Shown here: positions 6,376-12,608 of the stretch, piece after piece | How the letters are laid out: every line of letters starts with the position of its first letter | Position numbering within the stretch: the first letter of the stretch is position 1 | From: Bacteroidales bacterium | GTDB taxonomy: Bacteria; Bacteroidota; Bacteroidia; Bacteroidales; Lentimicrobiaceae | Assembly (NCBI GenBank): GCA_022837485.1 | Contig: JALHHH010000067.1 | Coordinates: forward strand, 1 to 14,747 | Length of the DNA: 14,747 bases | Reading direction: 5' to 3' | The notes under the pieces: model-generated | What the model saw: only the letters and a program-made list of their open reading frames with translations | What the model was told of the DNA's origin: nothing | Databases searched by the model: none | Made by a program: the position numbers and the translations under genes

Positions 6376-7401
6376 TCAGCCCCCTCTGCCCGTTAGCAGG
6401 GAGTACAACAGGTAAAGCAATGAAAAAAATCCAACGATAAAAGCTACAGGTTTAAGAAAGTTCAGGAGTTTGCCACCCCTGTGGCCGGTACCTGCCTGCA
6501 TAAACGACAGACTGGCATTGCTTTCATCCACATTCAGCACGGCTTCACGACCCAAAATCAGGGGCATATTTTTTTGCTGATGCCCTGCGGGAAATCCGAA
6601 CAACACCGGGTAACGGAATTCCTTCACAGCATCGGCAATAATTTCCTCGGCTGTATGACCGTAAGAAACCGTATTATCGCGCATATCCGTCATCCCACCC
6701 ACAACCAGCCCGGCAAGATTTTCCAGCTTGCCACCCAGTTTCAGGTTCATCATCATTCGGTCGATATGATACAGATACTCATCCAGATCTTCGATAAAAA
6801 GTATCTTCCCCGTTGTGTCGGTGTCGGAAGAAGTTCCACCAAGGCTGTACAGGATCGAAAGGTTACCACCGATAACTTCTCCCCTTGCATATCCTTTTCG
6901 CGAAAGCACTTCCGGATTTACCGTATAAGACGGAGCTTCACCGAAAAGGCATTTACGCAAAACTTCAACCGATTCACTGTTAGAGCCACCGGAAGGAAAA
7001 TTTACCGGCATTATGCCGTGAATCGTTTCAACTCCCAGATGCCGGTGTATGTGTGAATGAAGAACGGTAATATCGCTGTAACCAACTATCCATTTCGGAT
7101 GCTGCATGAATCCGGTGAAGTCGAGCCCCGAAAGCAGCCTGACCGTGCCGTATCCTCCTCTGGCACACACAATAGCACGAATGGAGGGATCGTCGAGCAT
7201 CTGCTGCAAATCCGACGCCCGGCTGGAATCGTTGCCTGCAAACTGATTGTCAACGGCATACAGATAGTTACCCTCTACTACCTCAAGCCCCCACGACCGG
7301 AACACCCGTATTGCCGGATCAACCTCTTCCCTGGAGATCTTGCGGGCTGTGGCAATAATTCCGATTTTATCGCCATTTTTCAGAAATGCCGGAGTAATCA
7401 T
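6376..7401 (-). CDS. LD-carboxypeptidase (peptidase family S66) with C-terminal membrane helix
   Basis: Family S66 (LdcA) removes the terminal D-alanine from the tetrapeptide of muropeptides during peptidoglycan recycling. With the start at 7401 the protein has 341 residues. The Ser-Glu-His triad is visible: Ser109 in GYSD, Glu204 in LFIEDLDEYLYHIDR and His274 in FPAGHQQKNMPLILG. The glycine-rich VCARGGYGTVRLL segment (78-90) is also typical. After the domain ends, residues about 317-336 form a hydrophobic helix (VAFIVGFFSLLYLLYSLL) with a short TGRGG tail. This is unlike the soluble E. coli and Pseudomonas enzymes and suggests tail-anchoring in the inner membrane. There is no signal peptide. 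A longer frame reaches 7479, but its extra 26 codons span the predicted promoter (7420-7450), so I chose MITPAFLKNGDKIG at 7401. Confidence 0.9.
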   Translation of the reverse strand: MITPAFLKNGDKIGIIATARKISREEVDPAIRVFRSWGLEVVEGNYLYAVDNQFAGNDSSRASDLQQMLDDPSIRAIVCARGGYGTVRLLSGLDFTGFMQHPKWIVGYSDITVLHSHIHRHLGVETIHGIMPVNFPSGGSNSESVEVLRKCLFGEAPSYTVNPEVLSRKGYARGEVIGGNLSILYSLGGTSSDTDTTGKILFIEDLDEYLYHIDRMMMNLKLGGKLENLAGLVVGGMTDMRDNTVSYGHTAEEIIADAVKEFRYPVLFGFPAGHQQKNMPLILGREAVLNVDESNASLSFMQAGTGHRGGKLLNFLKPVAFIVGFFSLLYLLYSLLTGRGG

Positions 7402-7419
7402 AAATGTTGAATGAACGAT

Positions 7420-7450
7420 CAAACCTACAGGAATTCGGGCGAATAAACAA
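7420..7450 (-). promoter_or_regulatory. Predicted promoter of ldcA
   Basis: On the minus strand TTG (7450-7448), a 20-base spacer and TAGGTTTG (7427-7420) match the Bacteroidota consensus at both elements. Transcription would begin near 7413, leaving a leader of about a dozen bases before the ATG at 7401. This decides the start codon. Confidence 0.55.
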
Positions 7451-7561
7451 GCTTCCGCTGAAATTTCACCCGAAAGCATTCAAGCTGAAAGCTTTAATCC
7501 ACAAGTTCCGAAAAATTTCCGTAAACAATCCCACCCTTTCCGTGAACACTGGCGGCCTGAA

Positions 7562-7580
7562 ATTTAGAATCATTCTAAAT
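7562..7580. promoter_or_regulatory. Perfect 9-1-9 palindrome resembling a Fur/PerR-type operator
   Basis: ATTTAGAAT-C-ATTCTAAAT is a perfect inverted repeat around one central base. Its core TTAGAATCATTCTAA has the 7-1-7 layout of Fur-family sites and fits the PerR consensus TTANAATNATTNTAA known from Firmicutes. It sits in the divergent ldcA/csaA region, centred about 42 bases upstream of the csaA -7 box and well away from the ldcA promoter. The operon it precedes ends in rubrerythrin, a classic peroxide-defence gene. The palindrome is seen directly; the regulator is inferred. Confidence 0.55.
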
Positions 7581-7612
7581 GCTTTTACTGCAAGCGATTG
7601 GAGAGGGTTTGC

Positions 7613-7620
7613 TATTTTTG
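7613..7620 (+). promoter_or_regulatory. Predicted -7 element of the csaA operon
   Basis: TATTTTTG, an exact TAnnTTTG, 14 bases before the ATG at 7635. No proper TTG lies at the -33 distance, which is consistent with a promoter that needs an activator or is weak. Its position within the longer open frame excludes starts upstream of 7635. Confidence 0.45.
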
Positions 7621-7634
7621 TTCAAACGTCGTTT

Positions 7635-7964
7635 ATGATCAGCTGGAACGATTTTGAGAAGGTAGAAATCCGCACGGGAACCATACTTAAGGCTGAGGAT
7701 TTCCCCGAAGCCCGCAAACCGGCCTGGAAACTTACCATCGATTTTGGAGAACTCGGAGTCCTGAACTCATCGGCGCAAATAACTTCACTATACAAACGCG
7801 AGGACCTGCCGGGTAAACAGGTGGTGGCAGTGGTTAATTTTCCGCCAAAGCAGATCGGCCCCTTTCGCAGCCAGTGTCTGGTGCTTGGCGCATATACGGC
7901 AAATGGAGATGTAGTGCTTCTGCAACCCGAACGCAAGGTTGAAAACGGACGAAGAATCGGATAA
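7635..7964 (+). CDS. csaA: CsaA-type tRNA-binding / chaperone protein
   Basis: A 109-residue OB-fold protein of the Trbp111/CsaA family, normal length for CsaA. It begins MISWNDFEKVEIRTGTIL and ends with the family signature NFPPKQIGPFRSQCLVLGA (68-86). Homologues are homodimers that bind tRNA or act as export-related chaperones in Bacillus; the physiological role remains uncertain. The frame is open back to 7404, but the upstream 77 codons have no family similarity and contain a promoter element, so the start is at 7635. It leads a plus-strand group with the DUF1801 gene (24-base gap) and rubrerythrin (49-base gap). Its domain is homologous to the C-terminal domain of MetG encoded about 3 kb downstream (11026-11350). 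Confidence 0.9.
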   Translation: MISWNDFEKVEIRTGTILKAEDFPEARKPAWKLTIDFGELGVLNSSAQITSLYKREDLPGKQVVAVVNFPPKQIGPFRSQCLVLGAYTANGDVVLLQPERKVENGRRIG

Positions 7965-7988
7965 GCGAATAAAACCAGAAACAATCTT

Positions 7989-8372
7989 ATGGAAACAACA
8001 ACCGACTTATCGCTGATCTTCCATCAACTGCGAAACCTGATGAAGCCTTTTGAAACCGGCACCATCAAAGCCCGCGTAGATGAAGAGAAACGCTACGATC
8101 TCTGGTCTGAGAAAAAAGTGGTAATTGAAGGCAGGAAACGAAACGACGTATACTTTGCCGGACTCGTTATTCAGCGCAACTACGTGGGATTTTACTTTAT
8201 GCCGGTTTATGTGGACGAAGATCTTAAAACGGTATTCAAACCTGAACTTCTCAAACTACTGAAAGGGAAATCATGCTTCCACGTAAAAAAAACCGACGAC
8301 GAACTTAGTCTGCAGATTGCAGATGCCCTTCGGACAGGATACGATCTTTACCGCAAAAGGGGCTGGATATAG
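7989..8372 (+). CDS. DUF1801 (YdhG-like) family protein
   Basis: A 127-residue soluble protein without signal peptide or membrane segments. The sequence resembles DUF1801 proteins of Bacteroidota: an N-terminal helix, FETGTIKARVDE, YDLWSEKKVVIEGRKR, the strand-rich VIQRNYVGFYFMPVY (61-75) and the C-terminal LKGKSCFHVKK with a final YRKRGW. The fold is the one of B. subtilis YdhG, which has been described as a frataxin-like iron chaperone. Whether this protein binds iron is not shown by any motif I can see, although its place next to rubrerythrin fits. It is the middle gene of the csaA group. The family assignment is from memory of the pattern and moderately sure; the function is unknown. Confidence 0.7.
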   Translation: METTTDLSLIFHQLRNLMKPFETGTIKARVDEEKRYDLWSEKKVVIEGRKRNDVYFAGLVIQRNYVGFYFMPVYVDEDLKTVFKPELLKLLKGKSCFHVKKTDDELSLQIADALRTGYDLYRKRGWI

Positions 8373-8421
8373 AAACGATTTACAACTAAATATAAAGGAA
8401 CAGTTTTAAACTATTAATAAC

Positions 8422-9000
8422 ATGGACAAATCAATCAAAGGAACGCAGACAGAAAAAAATCTGCTGAAGGCATTTGCCGGAGAATCTCAGGCCGCCAGGC
8501 GCTACAGGCTCTTCGCCGATAAAGCCCGTGAAGACGGATATGAACAGATTGCCGCTTTCTTCGAAGAAACCGCCAATCAGGAAGATTCACACTCGCGCAT
8601 GTTCTTCAAGTATCTTGAAGGGGGAATGCTCGAGATTACCGCCGCATATCCGGCAGGAGTGGTCGGCTCTACTTCCGAAAACCTCGAAGCTGCAGCCGAA
8701 GGCGAAAACGAAGAATGGACTCTCCTTTATCCCGAATTTGCAAAAATAGCAGAGGAAGAAGGCTTTAAACGAATTTCAAACACCTTCAAACTGGTGGCCA
8801 GCGTCGAGGTAGAACACGAAAAACGCTACCTGAAACTGCTCGAAAATCTGAACAAAAACAAGGTTTTTGAAAAAGAAGAAGAGATTATCTGGGTATGCCG
8901 CCACTGCGGATATCATTACAAAGGGAAAAAAGCCCTGAAAAATTGCCCGGCATGCGAGCATCCGCAGGCATTTTTTGAAATGAAACAGGAAAACTACTGA
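8422..9000 (+). CDS. rbr: Rubrerythrin
   Basis: A non-haem di-iron peroxidase that reduces hydrogen peroxide in the cytoplasm of anaerobes. The 192 residues contain the four-helix di-iron domain followed by a rubredoxin domain. Expected ligands are all present: Glu21 (AGESQAARRY), Glu54 and His57 (QEDSHSR), Glu95 and Glu98 (GENEEW), Glu129 and His132 (VEVEHEKRY). The rubredoxin-type iron is bound by Cys159, Cys162, Cys175 and Cys178 (VCRHCGY ... NCPACEHP). The length is normal for the family. It is the last gene of the csaA-DUF1801-rbr group and is followed by a strong terminator. No separate promoter was found in the 49-base gap, so it is probably co-transcribed. The PerR-like palindrome at 7562-7580 could control it. 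Confidence 0.95.
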   Translation: MDKSIKGTQTEKNLLKAFAGESQAARRYRLFADKAREDGYEQIAAFFEETANQEDSHSRMFFKYLEGGMLEITAAYPAGVVGSTSENLEAAAEGENEEWTLLYPEFAKIAEEEGFKRISNTFKLVASVEVEHEKRYLKLLENLNKNKVFEKEEEIIWVCRHCGYHYKGKKALKNCPACEHPQAFFEMKQENY

Positions 9001-9017
9001 TTACCATCATTTTCCTT

Positions 9018-9056
9018 ATTACAGGCATGCTTAAACCGCATGCCTGTAATCTTTTT
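9018..9056 (+). terminator. Rho-independent terminator after rubrerythrin
   Basis: A perfect 13-base stem, ATTACAGGCATGC (9018-9030) / GCATGCCTGTAAT (9038-9050), with a 7-base loop and a C-T5 tail at 9051-9056. It separates the rubrerythrin group from metG. Confidence 0.92.
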
Positions 9057-9253
9057 AAATCCTATGACAAGATTTACAGGATAGGATTTTTCAGATTTTT
9101 GATGGATATCGGACTAAGAAAAATAAAATTCAGGCCTTCCAGGTTAGGATTACAGTTAAAAATCTTAACCAGTTTTCCCAGTGAACCGGATATTATCTCT
9201 TCACCGGATCCAAAGCCTTATCGCAAAGCAATTACCAACACGGTTCATTTGCT

Positions 9254-9261
9254 TATCTTTG
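9254..9261 (+). promoter_or_regulatory. Predicted promoter of metG (-7 element)
   Basis: TATCTTTG, an exact TAnnTTTG. At the -33 distance there is TTA (one mismatch from TTG) with a 19-base spacer. The ATG follows 25 bases later, preceded by a weak purine-rich AAAAAAGG at 9273-9280, one of the few Shine-Dalgarno-like sequences in the window. Confidence 0.5.
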
Positions 9262-9286
9262 CACCCTGCAATAAAAAAGGCTGACG

Positions 9287-11350
9287 ATGAACGAGAAATC
9301 CGAAAAGAAATTCAAACGGTATACCATTACTTCCGCCCTCCCCTATGCAAACGGACCCATTCACATTGGGCACCTGGCAGGAGTGTATGTACCGGCCGAC
9401 ATATATGCCCGTTACCTGCGTTCGAAAGGCGAGGATGTCTTGTTTATCGGAGGTTCGGATGAGCACGGGGTTCCCATTACCATCAAGGCCCGCAAGGAAG
9501 GAATAACACCACAGCAGGTGGTTGACACCTACCACGGTATTATAAAAAAGTCGTTCGAGGATTTCGGAGTTTCATTCGACATTTACAGCCGTACTTCCAA
9601 CCATATCCACCACGAAACTGCCTCGGAATTCTTTAAAAACCTGTACGATAAAGGCGAATTCATTGAGAAGTTTTCGCAGCAATACTACGACGAGGAGCAT
9701 CAGACCTTCCTGGCCGACCGTTACATAACCGGAACCTGTCCGCATTGCGGATTTGAGCGTGCATACGGCGACCAGTGCGAAAACTGTGGCACTTCGCTGA
9801 ATGCCACCGACCTTATCAATCCAAAATCGGCATTGAGCGGCAGTGTGCCCGTGATGCGGGATACAAAACACTGGTTTTTACCCCTCGACAAATACGAGCC
9901 GTGGATGCGTGAATGGATACTGGAGGGGCACAGGGATGACTGGAAAACCAACGTTTACGGACAGTGCAAATCGTGGCTCGACCATGGTCTGCAGCCCCGT
10001 GCTGTTACCCGTGACCTTGACTGGGGTGTAAAGGTACCGTTGCCGGAAGCCGAAGGCAAGGTTTTGTATGTATGGTTCGACGCTCCAATAGGTTACATCT
10101 CGGCAAGCCGCGAATGGGCTGAGCAAACCGGCAAGGACTGGGTTCCTTACTGGAAATCGGAAGGTTCGAAGCTCGTTCATTTCATCGGGAAAGACAACAT
10201 CGTATTCCATTGTATCGTCTTCCCGGGAATGCTTAAAGCCGAAGGTTCCTATATCCTTCCCGACAACGTGCCTGCCAATGAATTTCTGAATCTGGAAAAC
10301 GACAAGATTTCCACCTCCCGCAACTGGGCAGTCTGGCTTCACGAGTATCTTCAGGAATTCCCGGGCAAGCAGGACGTACTGCGTTACGTACTCACAGCCA
10401 ACGCCCCGGAAACAAAGGACAACGATTTTACCTGGCGCGACTTTCAGGCACGTAACAACAGCGAGCTGCTGGCTATATTCGGCAATTTCGTAAACCGAAC
10501 TCTGGTGCTTACGCAGAAATACTTTGAAGGAAAAGTTCCCGAAATGGGTCCGCTGGAAGATTACGACCGCGAAGTGATGACTGAAATGGCCGGTTTCCCG
10601 GAAAGGATTGCCCGCAGCATCGAGCTTTACCGCTTCCGCGAAGCCCTGAACGAGCTGATGAACCTGGCCCGGCTGGGGAACAAATACCTTACCGATACCG
10701 AACCCTGGAAAGTATTCAAAACCAATCCCGAAAAGGTACAGACTTACCTCAACATTTCCCTGCAGATCTGTGCCAACCTGTCGGTACTTTGCGAACCTTT
10801 CCTCCCCTTCAGCGCTTCAAAGCTTACGCAGATGCTTAACATCGGCCCGCTGAAGTGGGCAGATGCCGGCTCCGCAAACCTGCTCGCCGGAGGGCACATG
10901 CTGAACCAGCCCGGACTTTTGTTCGAAAAAATAGAGGATGCTGCCATCGAAGCTCAGGTTCAGAAACTTCTGGACACAAAAAAGACCAATGAAGCTGCAG
11001 GTGCGGTAGCCAAACCGGCAAAAGATGTGATTGAATTCGACGACTTCGGTAAAGTTGACCTGCGAACGGGCACCATCATTGCTGCAGAAAAAGTCACTAA
11101 AACAAAAAAACTGCTGAAGCTCACCATCGATACCGGGATCGACAAACGTACCGTAGTTTCAGGCATTGCCGAGTATTACGAACCAGAGAACATCATAGGC
11201 CAGCAGGTTACCATTTTGGTGAACCTGGCACCACGGAATCTGAAAGGCATAGAATCGCAAGGGATGATACTGATGGCTGAGGACTTCGACGGCCGACTGA
11301 GCTTTGTTGCTCCGGTTTCTTCCGTAAAAAACGGCAGTGAAGTTAAATAA
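9287..11350 (+). CDS. metG: Methionyl-tRNA synthetase with C-terminal tRNA-binding domain
   Basis: Charges tRNA-Met with methionine for initiation and elongation. A 687-residue protein, full length for the type with a fused C-terminal domain. The class I signature HIGH is at 26-29 and the second signature appears as KISTS at 340-344. A zinc knuckle is formed by Cys151, Cys154, Cys164 and Cys167 (CPHCGF ... CENCG). The anticodon-binding helical domain occupies about 390-560. A charged and alanine-rich linker (about 560-580) leads to a Trbp111/EMAP-II-like OB domain (582-687) starting FDDFGKVDLRTGTI. The start MNEKSEKKFKRYTITSALPYANG fits, with the catalytic core beginning around residue 10. 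It has its own promoter and is followed 56 bases later by the DUF3109 gene on the same strand, probably on the same transcript because no terminator lies between. Confidence 0.97.
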   Translation: MNEKSEKKFKRYTITSALPYANGPIHIGHLAGVYVPADIYARYLRSKGEDVLFIGGSDEHGVPITIKARKEGITPQQVVDTYHGIIKKSFEDFGVSFDIYSRTSNHIHHETASEFFKNLYDKGEFIEKFSQQYYDEEHQTFLADRYITGTCPHCGFERAYGDQCENCGTSLNATDLINPKSALSGSVPVMRDTKHWFLPLDKYEPWMREWILEGHRDDWKTNVYGQCKSWLDHGLQPRAVTRDLDWGVKVPLPEAEGKVLYVWFDAPIGYISASREWAEQTGKDWVPYWKSEGSKLVHFIGKDNIVFHCIVFPGMLKAEGSYILPDNVPANEFLNLENDKISTSRNWAVWLHEYLQEFPGKQDVLRYVLTANAPETKDNDFTWRDFQARNNSELLAIFGNFVNRTLVLTQKYFEGKVPEMGPLEDYDREVMTEMAGFPERIARSIELYRFREALNELMNLARLGNKYLTDTEPWKVFKTNPEKVQTYLNISLQICANLSVLCEPFLPFSASKLTQMLNIGPLKWADAGSANLLAGGHMLNQPGLLFEKIEDAAIEAQVQKLLDTKKTNEAAGAVAKPAKDVIEFDDFGKVDLRTGTIIAAEKVTKTKKLLKLTIDTGIDKRTVVSGIAEYYEPENIIGQQVTILVNLAPRNLKGIESQGMILMAEDFDGRLSFVAPVSSVKNGSEVK

Positions 11351-11406
11351 GGACAAAACACCGGGACTGAGAGCCAATGGCCGGGTGTTAAACAACAGAT
11401 AAAGGT

Positions 11407-11982
11407 ATGATAGCCATCGATATGACCCTGAACTCCGACGACCTTGCAAACGTTTGTTTTGTATGCGATTTGCAGCGGTGCAAAGGCGCCTGCTGTGTGG
11501 AAGGCGATGCCGGAGCTCCCCTCGACGAGGAGGAGATATCGGAGCTGGAAGATAACATCGATTACATCAAACCGTTTATGCGTAACGATGGCATTGAAAT
11601 CATCGAAAGTCTGGGTGTTTTTGATTACGATTCCCATGGACAGTTTGTCACGCCTCTGATAAACGGAGCTGAATGTGCCTATGTTATTTTTAACGACGAT
11701 GGTATTGCCGCATGTGCCATCGAAAAAGCCTGGGAAGCAGGTAAATCGGATTTTCGCAAGCCCGTTTCCTGCCACCTTTATCCGGTAAGAATAAGCAAAT
11801 ACCGTGAGTTTGACGCCGTAAACTATCACCAGTGGCATGTGTGCAAGCCTGCACTGGAACTTGGGAAACGGCTTAACATCCCAGTGTATAAATTTCTTCG
11901 CGATTCACTTATACGTAAGTACGGCGAACATTGGTATGCCGAACTCTGCGAGGTCATAGAGAAAAAATCCGGCACCCGGTAA
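11407..11982 (+). CDS. DUF3109 family cysteine-rich protein
   Basis: A 191-residue protein common in Bacteroidota and of unknown function. It is marked by conserved cysteines: C17-x2-C20-x4-C25-x3-C29-C30 (CFVCDLQRCKGACC), C90 (GAEC), C103 (AACAIE), C122 (SCHLYPVR) and C146 (HVCKP), plus a late C181. The spacing resembles metal-binding clusters of the YkgJ type, so zinc or an iron-sulfur cluster is plausible but not proven. No signal peptide or membrane segment, so it is probably cytoplasmic. It follows metG by 56 bases and ends eight bases before the stem of a terminator. A second in-frame ATG at codon 6 is an alternative start. Confidence 0.82.
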   Translation: MIAIDMTLNSDDLANVCFVCDLQRCKGACCVEGDAGAPLDEEEISELEDNIDYIKPFMRNDGIEIIESLGVFDYDSHGQFVTPLINGAECAYVIFNDDGIAACAIEKAWEAGKSDFRKPVSCHLYPVRISKYREFDAVNYHQWHVCKPALELGKRLNIPVYKFLRDSLIRKYGEHWYAELCEVIEKKSGTR

Positions 11983-11989
11983 AGACAAC

Positions 11990-12019
11990 AAAAGGCTCCC
12001 GGGAACCGGAAGCCTTTTT
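11990..12019. terminator. Bidirectional terminator between DUF3109 gene and ferritin
   Basis: AAAAGGCT (11990-11997) pairs with AGCCTTTT (12011-12018), with an inner CCGG/CCGG stem across one C-A mismatch and a GAA loop. A T run follows on the plus strand (12015-12019) and another on the minus strand (complement of the A tract), so it can serve both convergent genes. Confidence 0.88.
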
Positions 12020-12043
12020 GGTTATTCAGAACGAAACGTCTTG

Positions 12044-12559
12044 CTATTCAATAGCATCTATCACTTTAGCAGCAGCCTGGATTTCGAGATCCTTGTCGAT
12101 GTGGAACATTCCGGCTTTATCGTTGCCAACCAGTTTCATCTTATCAAGGATTCCGTGCGCGGTACTTTCCTCTTCAATCTGCTCGTTGATATACCACTGC
12201 AGGAAATTTCCGGTAGTGTAATCTTTCTCATTCAGTGAAATTTCATAGAGTTTGTTGATCTCGGCAGTGATAAACTCCTCATGTTTAAGAACCTGTTCAA
12301 ATACTTCAAGCAGGTTGCTGTAGGAAGGTGCCGGAGCAGAAAGGGGCGAAAGAATTGCATTGCCGCCGCGGTCGTTCAGGTATTTGATGAATTTGAGCAT
12401 GTGCATGCGCTCTTCATCGCTTTGTTTGTAAAGCCATTCGGAAGCTCCGCGATATCCGTTGGTTTCGCACCATGAAGCCATGGCCATGTAAATCCGTGAT
12501 GAATGCTCTTCGTTCATAATCTGAACATTGATAGCATCTGCAACTTTCCTGGAAATCAT
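12044..12559 (-). CDS. ftnA: Ferritin (non-haem, FtnA type)
   Basis: Forms the 24-subunit shell that oxidises and stores iron in the cytoplasm. A 171-residue protein with a complete ferroxidase centre at the same positions as E. coli FtnA: Glu17, Tyr24, Glu50, His53, Glu94, Gln127 and Glu130. There is no haem-binding methionine pattern of bacterioferritin. It lies 49 bases after atpG on the same strand, an unusual neighbour, with a perfect palindrome (12590-12605) in the gap. I saw no TAnnTTTG element in that gap, so it may be read from the atp transcript or from a promoter inside atpG. A shared terminator lies downstream. The start MISRKVADAINVQIMNEEHSS matches the family. Confidence 0.95.
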   Translation of the reverse strand: MISRKVADAINVQIMNEEHSSRIYMAMASWCETNGYRGASEWLYKQSDEERMHMLKFIKYLNDRGGNAILSPLSAPAPSYSNLLEVFEQVLKHEEFITAEINKLYEISLNEKDYTTGNFLQWYINEQIEEESTAHGILDKMKLVGNDKAGMFHIDKDLEIQAAAKVIDAIE

Positions 12560-12589
12560 AATCGTATGTTTTTAAGGTTAACATTAATG

Positions 12590-12605
12590 CGCTGATATAT
12601 CAGCG
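12590..12605. promoter_or_regulatory. Perfect 16-base palindrome between atpG and ferritin
   Basis: CGCTGATATATCAGCG is its own reverse complement. It starts three bases after the atpG stop and lies 30 bases before the ferritin ATG. In RNA it gives a 6-base stem with a UAUA loop. No T run follows on the minus strand, so it is not a standard terminator. It could be an operator for ferritin or an mRNA-processing or stabilising hairpin. Confidence 0.5.
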
Positions 12606-12608
12606 AAT

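Noticed and set aside
6481..7056. 191-codon plus-strand frame opposite ldcA
   Set aside because: It is antisense to a gene with an intact catalytic triad and has no family features.
7402..7479. 26-codon N-terminal extension of the LD-carboxypeptidase
   Set aside because: It covers the predicted promoter and has no similarity to S66 N-termini, which begin near PxLKxGDKIGI.
7404..7634. 77-codon N-terminal extension of CsaA
   Set aside because: It contains the -7 element and the palindrome and lies outside the usual CsaA length of about 110 residues.
9027..9284. 85-codon plus-strand frame before metG
   Set aside because: It begins inside the terminator hairpin and runs through the metG promoter.
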